From Pseudomonadales bacterium (GTDB lineage: Bacteria; Pseudomonadota; Gammaproteobacteria; Pseudomonadales; Azotimanducaceae), in the NCBI GenBank assembly GCA_022827905.1, contig JAJEIQ010000076.1:1-64000 (forward strand): a stretch of 64,000 nt of DNA. Reading direction: 5' to 3'. The translations under genes were made by a program, and so were the position numbers. Within the stretch, counting starts at the first letter, position 1. Every line of letters begins with the position of its first letter. The notes under the pieces are model-generated. The model saw only the letters and a program-made list of their open reading frames with translations. It was not told the DNA's origin and did no database searches. Positions 51,353 to 59,991 of the stretch are shown here, one piece after another.

Positions 51353-52591
51353 ATGCAGGCAATCCTCGGCATCGCCGCCCTATTGGGGCTCGCTTGGCTG
51401 GTGAGCGAGAACCGCAGGGGCTTGGATTGGCGGATGCTGGTCACGGCGCTGGCCATGCAGTTCGCCTTAGCGGCGCTGCTGCTCAAGGCTCCGGTGCTGA
51501 GCGACATGCTGCTGGCTGTCAACGGCTTGGTTCGCGCTGTCGAGCAGGCCACCCAGGCCGGTACCGGCTTCGTGTTTGGCTATCTCGGCGGTGGCCCGGC
51601 GCCCTTTGAGGTCAATGTCGAAAGCGCCCTGTACCTGTTCTCCTTCCGGGTTTTGCCGCAGATTCTGGTGTTCAGCGCACTGGTCGCCATCCTGTGGCAC
51701 TGGCGCATCCTGCCTGCGGTCATACGCGCCTTCGGGGCGGTGCTGCGGCGCACCTTGGGCGTTGGCGGCGCGGTCGGCACCGCTGCGGCGGCGAGCTTGT
51801 TCCTTGGCATGGCGGAAGCGCCCCTGGTCATCCGCGCCTATCTCGCCAAGCTGACCCGTTCCGAACTGTTTTCGGTCATGACCTGCGGCATGGCGACCAT
51901 TGCCGGGTCGATCATGGTGCTCTACGCGAGCGTGCTGCGCGACGTCATCGACGGGGCGTTGGGGCATATCTTGGTGGCCTCCGTCATCAACGTCATCGGC
52001 GCCATCCTCATCTCTAGGCTGATGATACCCATGGATGGCGCGACGGATGCGGACGAGACGGCGGTGGAGTTGAGCTACGCGGGCACCATGGATGCGGTCA
52101 CCCGGGGCACCGCCGACGGCCTGCGTTTGGCCCTGTACATCGGCGCCATGCTGATCGTGTTGGTGAGCCTGGTGGCGCTGGTTAACATCGGGCTCTCCAA
52201 CCTTCAGGTTGGCGGTGCCGCGTTGACCCTCGAACGGGCGATGGGCTGGGTTTTCGCGCCCGTGGCTTGGCTGATTGGGGTGCCGTGGAGCGAAGCCCAA
52301 GCCGCAGGCAGCCTGCTCGGCACCAAGCTGGTATTGAATGAACTGGTGGCCTACCTGCAGTTAACTGCGTTGGAGCCTGCGGAGTTCAGCGACCAGTCCC
52401 GCCTGATCCTGACCTATGCGCTGTGCGGCTTCACCAACTTCGGGAGTCTGGGCATTCTCATCGGCGGCCTGTCGGCCCTAGTGCCCGAAAGACGACCTGA
52501 TTTCTTAGATTTAGGATCTAGGACGTTGATTTCAGGTACTTTAGTATCTTGCCTAACCGGCGCCATCATCGGCTTGGTTGGACGCCTGTAA
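51353..52591 (+). CDS. Concentrative nucleoside transporter (CNT/NupC family)
   Basis: The 412-residue permease has eight to ten hydrophobic helices and CNT motifs: FGYLGGGPAPF, VLPQILVFSALVAILWHW (two blocks), AAAASLFLGMAEAPLVIRAYL and TYALCGFTNFGSLGILIGGLSAL (two blocks). CNT proteins take up nucleosides with a proton or sodium ion. The last codons near 52497-52560 are unusually AT-rich. Divergent from the sirtuin gene with 38 bases between starts. Confidence 0.9.
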   Translation: MQAILGIAALLGLAWLVSENRRGLDWRMLVTALAMQFALAALLLKAPVLSDMLLAVNGLVRAVEQATQAGTGFVFGYLGGGPAPFEVNVESALYLFSFRVLPQILVFSALVAILWHWRILPAVIRAFGAVLRRTLGVGGAVGTAAAASLFLGMAEAPLVIRAYLAKLTRSELFSVMTCGMATIAGSIMVLYASVLRDVIDGALGHILVASVINVIGAILISRLMIPMDGATDADETAVELSYAGTMDAVTRGTADGLRLALYIGAMLIVLVSLVALVNIGLSNLQVGGAALTLERAMGWVFAPVAWLIGVPWSEAQAAGSLLGTKLVLNELVAYLQLTALEPAEFSDQSRLILTYALCGFTNFGSLGILIGGLSALVPERRPDFLDLGSRTLISGTLVSCLTGAIIGLVGRL

Positions 52592-52617
52592 CGTCAATTG
52601 GACGCCAATGAGACGTT
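52590..52617. terminator. Hairpin between convergent CNT and ExbD genes
   Basis: AACGTC / GACGTT and ATTGG / CCAAT form an imperfect 11-bp stem with an ACG loop, sitting over both stop codons. It may terminate both transcripts; no T-run is obvious. Confidence 0.35.
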
Positions 52618-53004
52618 GAAGACTCCGGCTAGGCGGGCCGAATCCATCACATGGATCATGGTGGCGGTTTGGGAATCCGGATGCGGCTGGATGATTACCG
52701 GCGCTTCCGGATTCTCCGCATGCAGCCGCTCGATGTTGGCCCGCACCGAGCGCCAGTCCACGTCCCGTTGGGCAATGACGATGCGGTCCCGGTTGCTGAT
52801 GCGCACGACGATGCTCTTCTTGTCCGGATCGACCGTCTTGGGCTTTTCATCATCCGGCTGATTGACGTCCAGCCCCACCTCCTTGACGAAGGTGGCGGTG
52901 ACGATGAAGAAGATCAGCATGATGAACACCACGTCGAGCATGGGCGTGAGGTTGATCTGCTCCTCGCCTTCATCCGAAGCGCGGCCACCGATGATTCTTC
53001 GCAC
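52594..53004 (-). CDS. ExbD/TolR-family biopolymer transport protein
   Basis: The 136-residue protein has one TM helix (INLTPMLDVVFIMLIFFIVTA, about 17-40) with the conserved Asp in PMLDVVF and a periplasmic domain (KSIVVRISNRDRIVIAQRDV, IIQPHPDSQTA). In ExbBD/TolQR complexes it couples the proton gradient to outer-membrane energisation. No ExbB/MotA partner or TonB is adjacent, so it is an orphan here. GTG 53004 is favoured by GGGGGAG upstream. Confidence 0.88.
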   Translation of the reverse strand: MRRIIGGRASDEGEEQINLTPMLDVVFIMLIFFIVTATFVKEVGLDVNQPDDEKPKTVDPDKKSIVVRISNRDRIVIAQRDVDWRSVRANIERLHAENPEAPVIIQPHPDSQTATMIHVMDSARLAGVFNVSLASN

Positions 53005-53109
53005 TGTGTGCTCCCCCAACAAGAGTCTTCCCAATGAGGCTCAGCATCTTACCGGGATGTTTGGATTGTGGGAAGCCTTGTCAATTGGACCATTTCAACA
53101 ACTCCCGCT

Positions 53110-54324
53110 TCATGCATCGTTTCGCATAGCGGGCGCTGCTGTCCTGTGTGGCTTCGCTCCCGCTGCGGCCATGCAGCCGAAAGCCGCTACGGCGGTGAAC
53201 GCCGCGACCAAGTAGGCGAAGCTGTAGTCGATAGCGGCGTAAGCCTGCCCCAGGACGAACGGCCCGCTGGCCACGCCCACCACAGCGCAGGCGTTGGCGA
53301 CGGAGAAGATGCGTGGGTAGGACTTCACGCCATAGGCTTCCGCCAGCCAGAGGGGCTGCAGCATGAGCAGGTTGCCGACGCTGGCGCCGAAGGCGGCCGC
53401 GGCGAGCAGGACCTGCCAAGGCGTATCGGCTAGGGCGAGGCCGGCCAGTCCGGCGGCCTGCAGCACGGAGCAGGCCAGCGCAAAAGCGCGAATGGAGACG
53501 CGGGTCAACAGCCAGCCGCCAAGGAAGCGGCCGATGACGCTCATGGTCGCCAAGGCTTGCACCGCTTGGGCCGCAACGGCGTAGCCGTGGCCGGCCTCGG
53601 CGTGATTGTAGAGGTGGGCGATGCCGCCCACTTGGGCCAGAAAGCACAGCATGTAGGCCAGCGTCAGCAGCACGAAGAAGCGGGTGCCCAGGGCTGCGCC
53701 CAGCGGCCACCGCCCGACTTCCTCCGTAATCCTTGATGCTTTCGCCTCGGCGTCCGGCAGGCGGGCGACCAGCAGCGCGACCGGCGCGGTCAGAAGGAAG
53801 AAGGCCGCGCCGAGCCCCACGGCGACCGGTTCAAATGCCATGCGGTCCAGCAGGAAGGCGGTCATGGGGGTGAACACCACGCCGCCGAACGACAGTCCGG
53901 TGGAGGCGAGGGAGAGGGCGATGGAGCGGTTGCGGCCCGGGAACCAGCGGGTGACCAAGGTGGTGGCGATGACGATGGAAACGCCGGTGTTGCCGACGCC
54001 GAACAGCGCGAACAGGCCGTGCAGCTGCCACAGCTCCCTAGCCTGGCCGAGCAGCGCCAAGGCGACGCCGGCGATGGCGGCGCCGACAATCATGATGCGG
54101 CGGACTTCGATTTGGTCGATCAGCCGGGCGACGCCGATGCCGGTGATGCCGCCAGCGAGGAAGTAGAAGCTGATGGCCACCGAGACATCGGCAACGGAGA
54201 AGGCGCCGTCCGCGGACAGCGCGTTGAGATAGACCGAGTGGTTGTAGAAGCCGAAGCCTGATGAAACGGTCAGAACAAGGAACAGCCCGGCTACGACCCA
54301 CCAGCCGTGATAGACCGCTGGCAT
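53110..54324 (-). CDS. MFS transporter
   Basis: The 404-residue major facilitator protein has 12 predicted helices. The loop between helices 2 and 3 reads RLIDQIEVRRIMIV and helix 4 carries RWFPGRNRSIALSLASTG, resembling oxalate/formate-antiporter-like and monocarboxylate-type MFS. Substrate unknown. It precedes the ABM and SMP-30 genes on the same strand in reverse order, so these may form a small operon or regulon. Confidence 0.85.
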   Translation of the reverse strand: MPAVYHGWWVVAGLFLVLTVSSGFGFYNHSVYLNALSADGAFSVADVSVAISFYFLAGGITGIGVARLIDQIEVRRIMIVGAAIAGVALALLGQARELWQLHGLFALFGVGNTGVSIVIATTLVTRWFPGRNRSIALSLASTGLSFGGVVFTPMTAFLLDRMAFEPVAVGLGAAFFLLTAPVALLVARLPDAEAKASRITEEVGRWPLGAALGTRFFVLLTLAYMLCFLAQVGGIAHLYNHAEAGHGYAVAAQAVQALATMSVIGRFLGGWLLTRVSIRAFALACSVLQAAGLAGLALADTPWQVLLAAAAFGASVGNLLMLQPLWLAEAYGVKSYPRIFSVANACAVVGVASGPFVLGQAYAAIDYSFAYLVAAFTAVAAFGCMAAAGAKPHRTAAPAMRNDA

Positions 54325-54359
54325 GGGCTTAGCCCGGGCCGTCCCGTCGGAACTTTCGG

Positions 54360-54716
54360 TCAGGGTGCGGTAAGGAAATGCCCCCGGGCCACGCCCGTGT
54401 CGTCGTACACCGGCTCCTCATGATCGACGCGGTACTTCTTGATCACATTGTCCGTGGCCTTGCGCGGATAGCTGCCCAGATGCGCCCCCATGTCGCGATA
54501 CCAGTGGCCCTGCAGGTGCGCTTCGAGGGTTTCGGATGAACTCCACTCCTCGTAAACATGCACTCGGCCCGGGACCAAGTGGTCCTCGGTCCAGTCGTAG
54601 GCGATGCAGCCTTCCTCCTGCAGGGCGCCCTCGATATGCGGACGGGCGCTTTGCAGCATTTCCTTGACTTGGCTGGGATCCTCAAGGTCAAGGGTTCCGG
54701 CAATGATGACTTTCAT
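54360..54716 (-). CDS. Antibiotic biosynthesis monooxygenase (ABM) domain protein
   Basis: The 118-residue dimeric alpha-beta barrel protein begins MKVIIAGTLDLEDPSQVKEML and contains EEGCIAYDWTEDH and VHVYEEWSSSETLEAHLQG (typical ABM core). Some such proteins are cofactor-independent monooxygenases for quinone-type substrates. It is between an SMP-30 gene and an MFS gene, likely co-transcribed. Confidence 0.83.
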   Translation of the reverse strand: MKVIIAGTLDLEDPSQVKEMLQSARPHIEGALQEEGCIAYDWTEDHLVPGRVHVYEEWSSSETLEAHLQGHWYRDMGAHLGSYPRKATDNVIKKYRVDHEEPVYDDTGVARGHFLTAP

Positions 54717-54752
54717 GATTCGCTTCTCGTGTTGGTTGTGGTTGGAGTTTGG

Positions 54753-55676
54753 CTATTGCTGCGGCAGGAAGTTGAGCGGTGCGCCCGGCGTCGCCCAAGG
54801 CATGGAAATCAACTGACCCGTGGAGGACAGGGTGACATAGGCCGTCTTCAGGTCCGGGCCGCCAAAGCAGATATTGGTGGTGAGGGGATCGGGGCAGGGC
54901 ACATGGCGGGCGGGCTCGCCCTTGGGCGAGAGGATGGTGATGCCGCCGTCAACGATGGTGGCCACGCAGACGTTGCCCTCGGCGTCCACGGCCATTGAAT
55001 CGAACAGAAAGTAGCCCGGGCGTCCGGGCAGCAAGCGGCCGCCATCGGGACGGTCGCGCCGTTCGCCCTTCAGTTTGCCGGGTGCGGAAAGCTCATAGGC
55101 CCAGACCCGCCCGGTGGGGGTTTCAGCCACGTAGAGCTCATCTTCTTCGGGCGACAGGCCGACGCCGTTGGGGCCTTCCAAGGGGAAGATGGCTTCCTTG
55201 ATGGACGAGCCGTCCGCGGCGGCGTAGAAGACCCCCGTGCGGTCCCGGTCCCGGGCGCGGGTCTTGCCATGGTCGGTGAACCAGAACCCGCCCTCGGAAT
55301 CGAAGACGATGTCGTTAGGCCCCTTGAGCGGCTCCCCGTCGCAGTGGGTGTAGAGCACTTCGGCTTGGCCGCTTGCCAAGTCAACCGCCTCGATGCGTCC
55401 GCCGCCGTAGTCCGTTGCTTGCTCGGATGGAAACAGCCGGCCGCGCCGTTCCACCCAGGTGAAGCCGCCGTTGTTGCAGACGTAGCAGCGGCCGTCGGGG
55501 CCGATGGCGGCGCCGTTCGGGCCGCCGCCGAGATCGGCGGCCACCTCGATTTGGCCGTCCCGCACACGCGAGAGGGTGCCGCGGGCGATCTCCACGACGA
55601 TGACGCTGCCGTCCGGCATGGCGATCGGGCCTTCCGGAAACCTCAGGCCTTCGGCGAGTACTTGGTAGTCGGGCAT
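54753..55676 (-). CDS. SMP-30/gluconolactonase family protein
   Basis: The 307-residue six-bladed propeller lactonase has FPEGPIAMPDGSVIVVE (metal Glu), GGPNGAAIGPDGRCYVCNNGG (Asn), KGPNDIVFDSEGGFWFTDHG (Asn-Asp) and VGLSPEEDELYVAET (near Asp). Family members hydrolyse sugar or other lactones with a divalent metal. Start ATG 55676 is chosen over an upstream TTG/ATG extension. First gene of the SMP-30/ABM/MFS group. Confidence 0.88.
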   Translation of the reverse strand: MPDYQVLAEGLRFPEGPIAMPDGSVIVVEIARGTLSRVRDGQIEVAADLGGGPNGAAIGPDGRCYVCNNGGFTWVERRGRLFPSEQATDYGGGRIEAVDLASGQAEVLYTHCDGEPLKGPNDIVFDSEGGFWFTDHGKTRARDRDRTGVFYAAADGSSIKEAIFPLEGPNGVGLSPEEDELYVAETPTGRVWAYELSAPGKLKGERRDRPDGGRLLPGRPGYFLFDSMAVDAEGNVCVATIVDGGITILSPKGEPARHVPCPDPLTTNICFGGPDLKTAYVTLSSTGQLISMPWATPGAPLNFLPQQ

Positions 55677-55763
55677 GGCGTGGTCCTTATCTCCCTCAAG
55701 AGCAATTGAAAGGCTTAGAATACACGCCATCGTGTCTTAGCGTTGGCAATGAGGGCTTGGAAC

Positions 55764-56180
55764 ATGGGAATTGAACGCCTTTATTCTGGTTTTTCCGGTC
55801 GCGCCGAAGGTCTCGGGCGGCGAGGGCTTGCTCAGCGTGGGAACCGGCGTCGGGCGAGGTGGGGGATGGCCGGTGTGCTCCTGTGTCTGGCCCTCGTGGC
55901 GGGCTGCCAGAGCTACCGGGACGGCAAATCACGCACGGTGGGTGAGTTGACGGACGATTCCGCCATTCAACTCAAGGTCAAGACCCAGCTCATGGCCGAC
56001 AAGAACGTCAATGGATTTCGCCTCAACGTGGAGGTGAAGCGCGGCGTGGTCAGCCTGCATGGCCGGGTGGAGAGCGAGGAGATGCGCTTGCGCGCCTTGG
56101 AGATCACCGGTGCCGTCAAGGGCGTCGCCTCGGTCGAGGACCGGCTGGAGGTGGTGCCCCCCCAAGAGCCTGAGTCTTAG
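55764..56180 (+). CDS. BON-domain lipoprotein
   Basis: The protein has a lipobox LALVAGC (Cys as new N-terminus), then a BON domain (LTDDSAIQLKVKTQLMADKNV, VEVKRGVVSLHGRVESEE, ITGAVKGVASVEDRLEV). BON domains bind phospholipid surfaces and are found in OsmY and outer-membrane integrity proteins. ATG 55764 gives a long n-region with many Arg. An ATG at 55866 just before the hydrophobic core follows a GAGGTG site and is a strong alternative. Convergent with hemF. Confidence 0.82.
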   Translation: MGIERLYSGFSGRAEGLGRRGLAQRGNRRRARWGMAGVLLCLALVAGCQSYRDGKSRTVGELTDDSAIQLKVKTQLMADKNVNGFRLNVEVKRGVVSLHGRVESEEMRLRALEITGAVKGVASVEDRLEVVPPQEPES

Positions 56181-56207
56181 GAATTCACGGCTGCAAATCC
56201 GCGCCCA

Positions 56208-57122
56208 TCAGGATGGAGGCTCTGGTTGGTTTAGGCCCAGCCAGTCCTTCGGCTGCAAGTAGAAGGACAGCAGCTCCGCCTCCCGGGTGCCGGCGGCGGG
56301 CGCCTCGTTGTAGCCCCAACGCACCAAGGGGGGGAGGGAGGCCAGCACCGACTCGACCCGCCGCCCGCTTTGCAAGCCGTAGCGCGTGCCGCGGTCGATG
56401 GCGAGATTGAATTCCGCGTAGCGGCCGCGCCGAGCAAGCTGCCACTCCCGTTCCACCTCGCCGTAGTCCATTCCATGACGGCGTTCGAAGATGGGGCGGT
56501 AGGCGGGCAGGAAGGCTCCACCGATAGCCTTGACCAAGTCTAGGCTCGCCGCAAAGCCTCCTTCGCGCCAGTCGTCGAAGAACAGCCCGCCGATGCCTCG
56601 GCTCTCGCCGCGATGGCCGAGGTGGAAGTAGTCGTCGCAAGCCTGCTTCATGCCGGCGTAGTGCTCGCCGGCGGCTTCGGCGGCGGTTCGATGCCAGTGC
56701 ACGCAATCTTCGAGAAAGCCGTAGTAGGGGGTCAGGTCGAAGCCGCCGCCGAAGTGCCAGGCAGGCGTGTCGGCATCCACCCGAAAGAAGCGCAGGTTCA
56801 TGTGGGTGGTGGGCGCATGGGGATTGCGCGGATGCACGATCACCGAGATGGCCGTGGCTTGGAAGGGGGCGCCGGCCAAGTGCGGGTTGCGCTCGCTGGC
56901 CGCAGGCGGCAGGGAGTCGCCGACGCTGTGGGTGAACTGGACGGCGGCCTTTTCGATGGCGGAACCGGCCTGCAACACCCGCGGCTGCCCGAACCCGCCG
57001 CCGGGCTGCGGCAGCCGCTCCAAGGAGAAGCGGGCGGTGCCATCGAGTTCCTCCAGAGCGGCGCATATGTCCGCCTGAAGATCAAGAAAAAACGCCTTGA
57101 CCGGTTCGATGTCCGCCCTCAT
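56208..57122 (-). CDS. hemF: Oxygen-dependent coproporphyrinogen III oxidase
   Basis: The 304-residue enzyme decarboxylates coproporphyrinogen III to protoporphyrinogen IX with O2 in heme synthesis. Conserved blocks: THMNLRFFRV, WHFGGGFDLTPYYGF (His), CDDYFHLGHRGESRGIGGLFFDD (two blocks) and EFNLAIDRGTRYGLQSGRRVES (two blocks). Length normal. Start ATG 57122 (MRADIEPVK); the upstream ATG at 57167 would run into the REP-like element. Confidence 0.93.
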   Translation of the reverse strand: MRADIEPVKAFFLDLQADICAALEELDGTARFSLERLPQPGGGFGQPRVLQAGSAIEKAAVQFTHSVGDSLPPAASERNPHLAGAPFQATAISVIVHPRNPHAPTTHMNLRFFRVDADTPAWHFGGGFDLTPYYGFLEDCVHWHRTAAEAAGEHYAGMKQACDDYFHLGHRGESRGIGGLFFDDWREGGFAASLDLVKAIGGAFLPAYRPIFERRHGMDYGEVEREWQLARRGRYAEFNLAIDRGTRYGLQSGRRVESVLASLPPLVRWGYNEAPAAGTREAELLSFYLQPKDWLGLNQPEPPS

Positions 57123-57152
57123 GGGCGGATTATGCCAGCAATCCTCACTTTG

Positions 57153-57183
57153 CCGGAGCGAGGGCAAGATGCCCTCGTTCCGG
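57153..57183. repeat. REP-like palindromic repeat, single unit (copy C)
   Basis: CCGGAGCGAGGGC-AAGAT-GCCCTCGTTCCGG forms a 13-bp stem with one G:T pair. It matches the units at 12781-12850 and 15774-15843 (CGAGGGC/GCCCTCG core plus CGGAG/CTCCG flanks). It lies between divergent hemF and the HMGCS-like gene. Confidence 0.8.
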
Positions 57184-57232
57184 ATTGCCGCCGGTTCAGC
57201 CGCTCATCTACAATCACGCCTTCGTTTGCATT

Positions 57233-57240
57233 GGGGAGGA
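57233..57240 (+). promoter_or_regulatory. Shine-Dalgarno site fixing the GTG start of the HMGCS-like gene
   Basis: GGGGAGGA lies 5 bases before a GTG at 57246. It decides the start within a much longer open frame that runs back through hemF on the other strand. Confidence 0.65.
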
Positions 57241-57245
57241 GCTGC

Positions 57246-58703
57246 GTGGTCGGCATCACCGCCTTCGGAGGCTACATTCCAAAACGGCGCTTGGTTCGCC
57301 AGGCCATTGTTGATGCCCACGTTTGGGCGGACCCGGGGCTGGCCCGGCGGGGGCGCGGCGAGCGGGCCATGTGCAACTGGGATGAGGACGCCGTCACCAT
57401 GGCCGTCGAGGCAGCTCGAAGCTGTGTGAACAGCGGCGGGACGACGCCCGAGGCGCTTTACTTCGCCAGCACCAGCGCGCCGTTCGCAGACCGTCAGAAC
57501 GCCGGCATTGTCAGCACGGCCCTGTCGTTGCCGGAGTCGATTGCGTCCGTGGATCTGGGCTCCAGCCAGAAAGCGGGCGTCTCGGCGTTCATTCAGGCCC
57601 TAGGCGCCGTCCAAGGTGGCCTTTACGAACAGGCGCTGGTGGTGGCCAGCGAGAAGCGCCGGGTGAAGGCGGGCAGTCCGGGTGAGTTGGCGTACGGCGA
57701 CGGCGCCGCGGCGCTGGCCATCGGCGCCGATGGCCTGTTGGCCGAGTTCGTCGCCGCGCAAAGCGCCACCGTGGACTTCGTCGATCATTTCCGCAGCGCC
57801 ACCGAAGCCTATGACTACACCTGGGAGGAGCGCTGGATTCGCGACGAGGGTCTCGCCAAGATCGTCCCGCCGTGCATCAATCAGGCGCTGGCCAAGGCCG
57901 GGGCCGCCCCCGCCGACATCGATCACTTCATCATGCCCAGCACCATTGGCCGGGCGGTGGCCGGCATCGCCCGGCAAGTTGGGCTGCCTGCGGAGGCCAT
58001 CGCCGACAACTTGGCCGGCGTGATGGGGGAGGCCGGTGCGGCCCATCCCCTGGTCATGCTGCTGCACGTCCTGGAAACCCGAGCCAAGCCCGGTGATCTG
58101 TTGTTGCTGGCCGGTTTCGGGCAAGGCTGCGATGCCGTGGTGCTGCGCGCCACCGAGGCGCTGGCGCAATTCAAGAGCGCCCAAGGCGTCAGCGATGCCT
58201 TGGCCAACCGGCAGCCGGAGGACAACTACCAGAAGTTTCTCGCCTTCAACGACCTGATTCGGTTGGAGAAGGGCATGCGGGCGGAGAACGACGACTACAA
58301 GACCGCACTGTCGGTGACCTACCGCAAGCGCGACATGCTGCTCGGCTTGGTGGGCGGGCGCTGCACCAAATGCGGGGCGCTGCAGTTTCCGCGCACGGAA
58401 GTGTGCGTGAACCCGCAGTGCCGCGCCCACGGCACCCAGGAGCCCCATTCGTTCCGCGATGAACCGGCGAGCGTCCTGACTTGGTCGGCGGACTACCTTG
58501 CCTATACCGCGGATCCGCCCAGCCACTACGGCATGATCACCTTCAAGGAGGGCGGCCGCTTCATGACCGACTTCACCGATGTCACGGTGGGTGGCATTGA
58601 CGTGGGCACGCCGGTGCGCATGGTGTTTCGCATCAAGTCGGTGGATTCCCGGCGGGGCTTCGTGCGCTACTTCTGGAAGGCCACCCCGGCGGGTGGGGCG
58701 TGA
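57246..58703 (+). CDS. HMG-CoA-synthase-like protein fused to a DUF35 zinc-ribbon/OB domain
   Basis: The 485-residue two-domain protein has a thiolase-superfamily HMGCS-like domain (VGITAFGGYIPKRRL, ALYFASTSAPFADRQNAGIV, LAYGDGAAALAIGADG, FGQGCDAVVLRA) and a C-terminal DUF35 zinc ribbon (GGRCTKCGALQFPRTEVC...CRAHG) plus OB fold. Where HMGCS has the nucleophilic Cys, this protein has SVDLGSSQKAGVSAF with no Cys. It may act with the next gene, a thiolase, in a complex as DUF35 proteins do with thiolase partners. Confidence 0.82.
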   Translation: MVGITAFGGYIPKRRLVRQAIVDAHVWADPGLARRGRGERAMCNWDEDAVTMAVEAARSCVNSGGTTPEALYFASTSAPFADRQNAGIVSTALSLPESIASVDLGSSQKAGVSAFIQALGAVQGGLYEQALVVASEKRRVKAGSPGELAYGDGAAALAIGADGLLAEFVAAQSATVDFVDHFRSATEAYDYTWEERWIRDEGLAKIVPPCINQALAKAGAAPADIDHFIMPSTIGRAVAGIARQVGLPAEAIADNLAGVMGEAGAAHPLVMLLHVLETRAKPGDLLLLAGFGQGCDAVVLRATEALAQFKSAQGVSDALANRQPEDNYQKFLAFNDLIRLEKGMRAENDDYKTALSVTYRKRDMLLGLVGGRCTKCGALQFPRTEVCVNPQCRAHGTQEPHSFRDEPASVLTWSADYLAYTADPPSHYGMITFKEGGRFMTDFTDVTVGGIDVGTPVRMVFRIKSVDSRRGFVRYFWKATPAGGA

Positions 58704-58791
58704 CCGGCCAGCCACAAAGCGTGCTGGGTTGTGTACACTGGGCCGAGAATGGTTCGGCATCCCCGCGTTCAACGATTAAGGAGCATTGATT

Positions 58792-59991
58792 ATGGCCACG
58801 GGCATCAAGGACAAGGTCGCCATTCTCGGCATGGGCTGCTCGCGCTTTGGCGAGCGCTGGGAGAGCGGCGCGGAGGAGCTCATGGTGGAGGCGTTTAACG
58901 AAGCCATCGGTGACGCCGGCGTGGATGTCAGCGAAATCGATGCGGCTTGGTTCTCCACCCACTATGAGGAGATCAACGTCGGCAAGGGCGGGCTGCCGCT
59001 GTCCATCGCCCTGCGGCTGCCAAACATTGCGGTCACCCGGGTGGAGAACTTCTGTGCCTCGGGCTCCGAAGCCTTCCGCGGCGCCGTTTACGCCGTCGCT
59101 TCCGGAGCCTGCGACATCGCCTTGGCGCTGGGCGTTGAAAAGCTCAAGGACACCGGCTACGGCGGCTTGCCGGGGGGCTTGGGCGGAACCCTCACGCCGC
59201 AGTGGTCGGCGAACGGCTCCGCGCCGGGCAACTTCGCGCAGTTGGCCAGCGCCTACCGGGCCAAGCATGGCGTTGAGCGCGATGACCTAAAGCGCGCCAT
59301 CGCCCACATCTCGGTGAAGAGCCACGCCAACGGCGCCAAGAACCCGAAGGCCCACCTGCGCCGCGAAATCACCGAAGAGGACGCCTTGAATGCGCCCATG
59401 ATCGCCGAGCCCTTGGGCCTCTACGATTGCTGCGGCGTTAGTGACGGGGCCGCGGCCGCCATTGTCACCACCCCGGAAATCGCCAAAAGCCTTGACAAGG
59501 AGCGCATCGTCTCGGTCAAGGCGCTGCAGCTTTCGCTGTCCAACGGTTCCGAGTCGGGCCACAATTCCTGGGACGGCAGCTACTTCCACACCACCCGCAT
59601 CGCCGCCAAGAAGGCCTACCAGGAGGCGGGCATCAGCAAACCGCGCGAGCAAGTGAGCCTGTTCGAATGCCACGACTGCTTCTCCATCACCGAAATGGTC
59701 ACCATGGAGGACTTGCAGCTCTCCCCGGAGGGTGGCGCTATTAAGGACGTGATGGACGGGTTCTATGACGCCGACGGCCAGATTCCCTGCCAGATCGACG
59801 GTGGCCTGAAGTGCTTCGGCCATCCCATCGGCGCTTCCGGCATCCGCATGCTCTACGAGATGTACCTGCAGTTGCAGGGTCGGGCGGAGGAGCGGCAGGT
59901 CCCGGACCCGTCCATTGGCATGACCCACAACCTGGGCGGCTCACCCATGAGCAACGTCGCCGCCGTCTGCATTGTCGGAGCTCAGGGTTAG
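58792..59991 (+). CDS. SCP2-type thiolase (acetyl-CoA acetyltransferase-like)
   Basis: The 399-residue thiolase has the nucleophilic Cys in TRVENFCASGSEAFRGAV, a His-containing CHDCFSITEM and the second active-site motif CFGHPIGASGIRM. This pattern is of the SCP2/lipid-transfer thiolase class, often for branched or sterol side-chain beta-keto-acyl-CoA. AAGGAG lies 8 bases before the ATG. Downstream of the HMGCS/DUF35 gene and likely its partner. Confidence 0.88.
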   Translation: MATGIKDKVAILGMGCSRFGERWESGAEELMVEAFNEAIGDAGVDVSEIDAAWFSTHYEEINVGKGGLPLSIALRLPNIAVTRVENFCASGSEAFRGAVYAVASGACDIALALGVEKLKDTGYGGLPGGLGGTLTPQWSANGSAPGNFAQLASAYRAKHGVERDDLKRAIAHISVKSHANGAKNPKAHLRREITEEDALNAPMIAEPLGLYDCCGVSDGAAAAIVTTPEIAKSLDKERIVSVKALQLSLSNGSESGHNSWDGSYFHTTRIAAKKAYQEAGISKPREQVSLFECHDCFSITEMVTMEDLQLSPEGGAIKDVMDGFYDADGQIPCQIDGGLKCFGHPIGASGIRMLYEMYLQLQGRAEERQVPDPSIGMTHNLGGSPMSNVAAVCIVGAQG

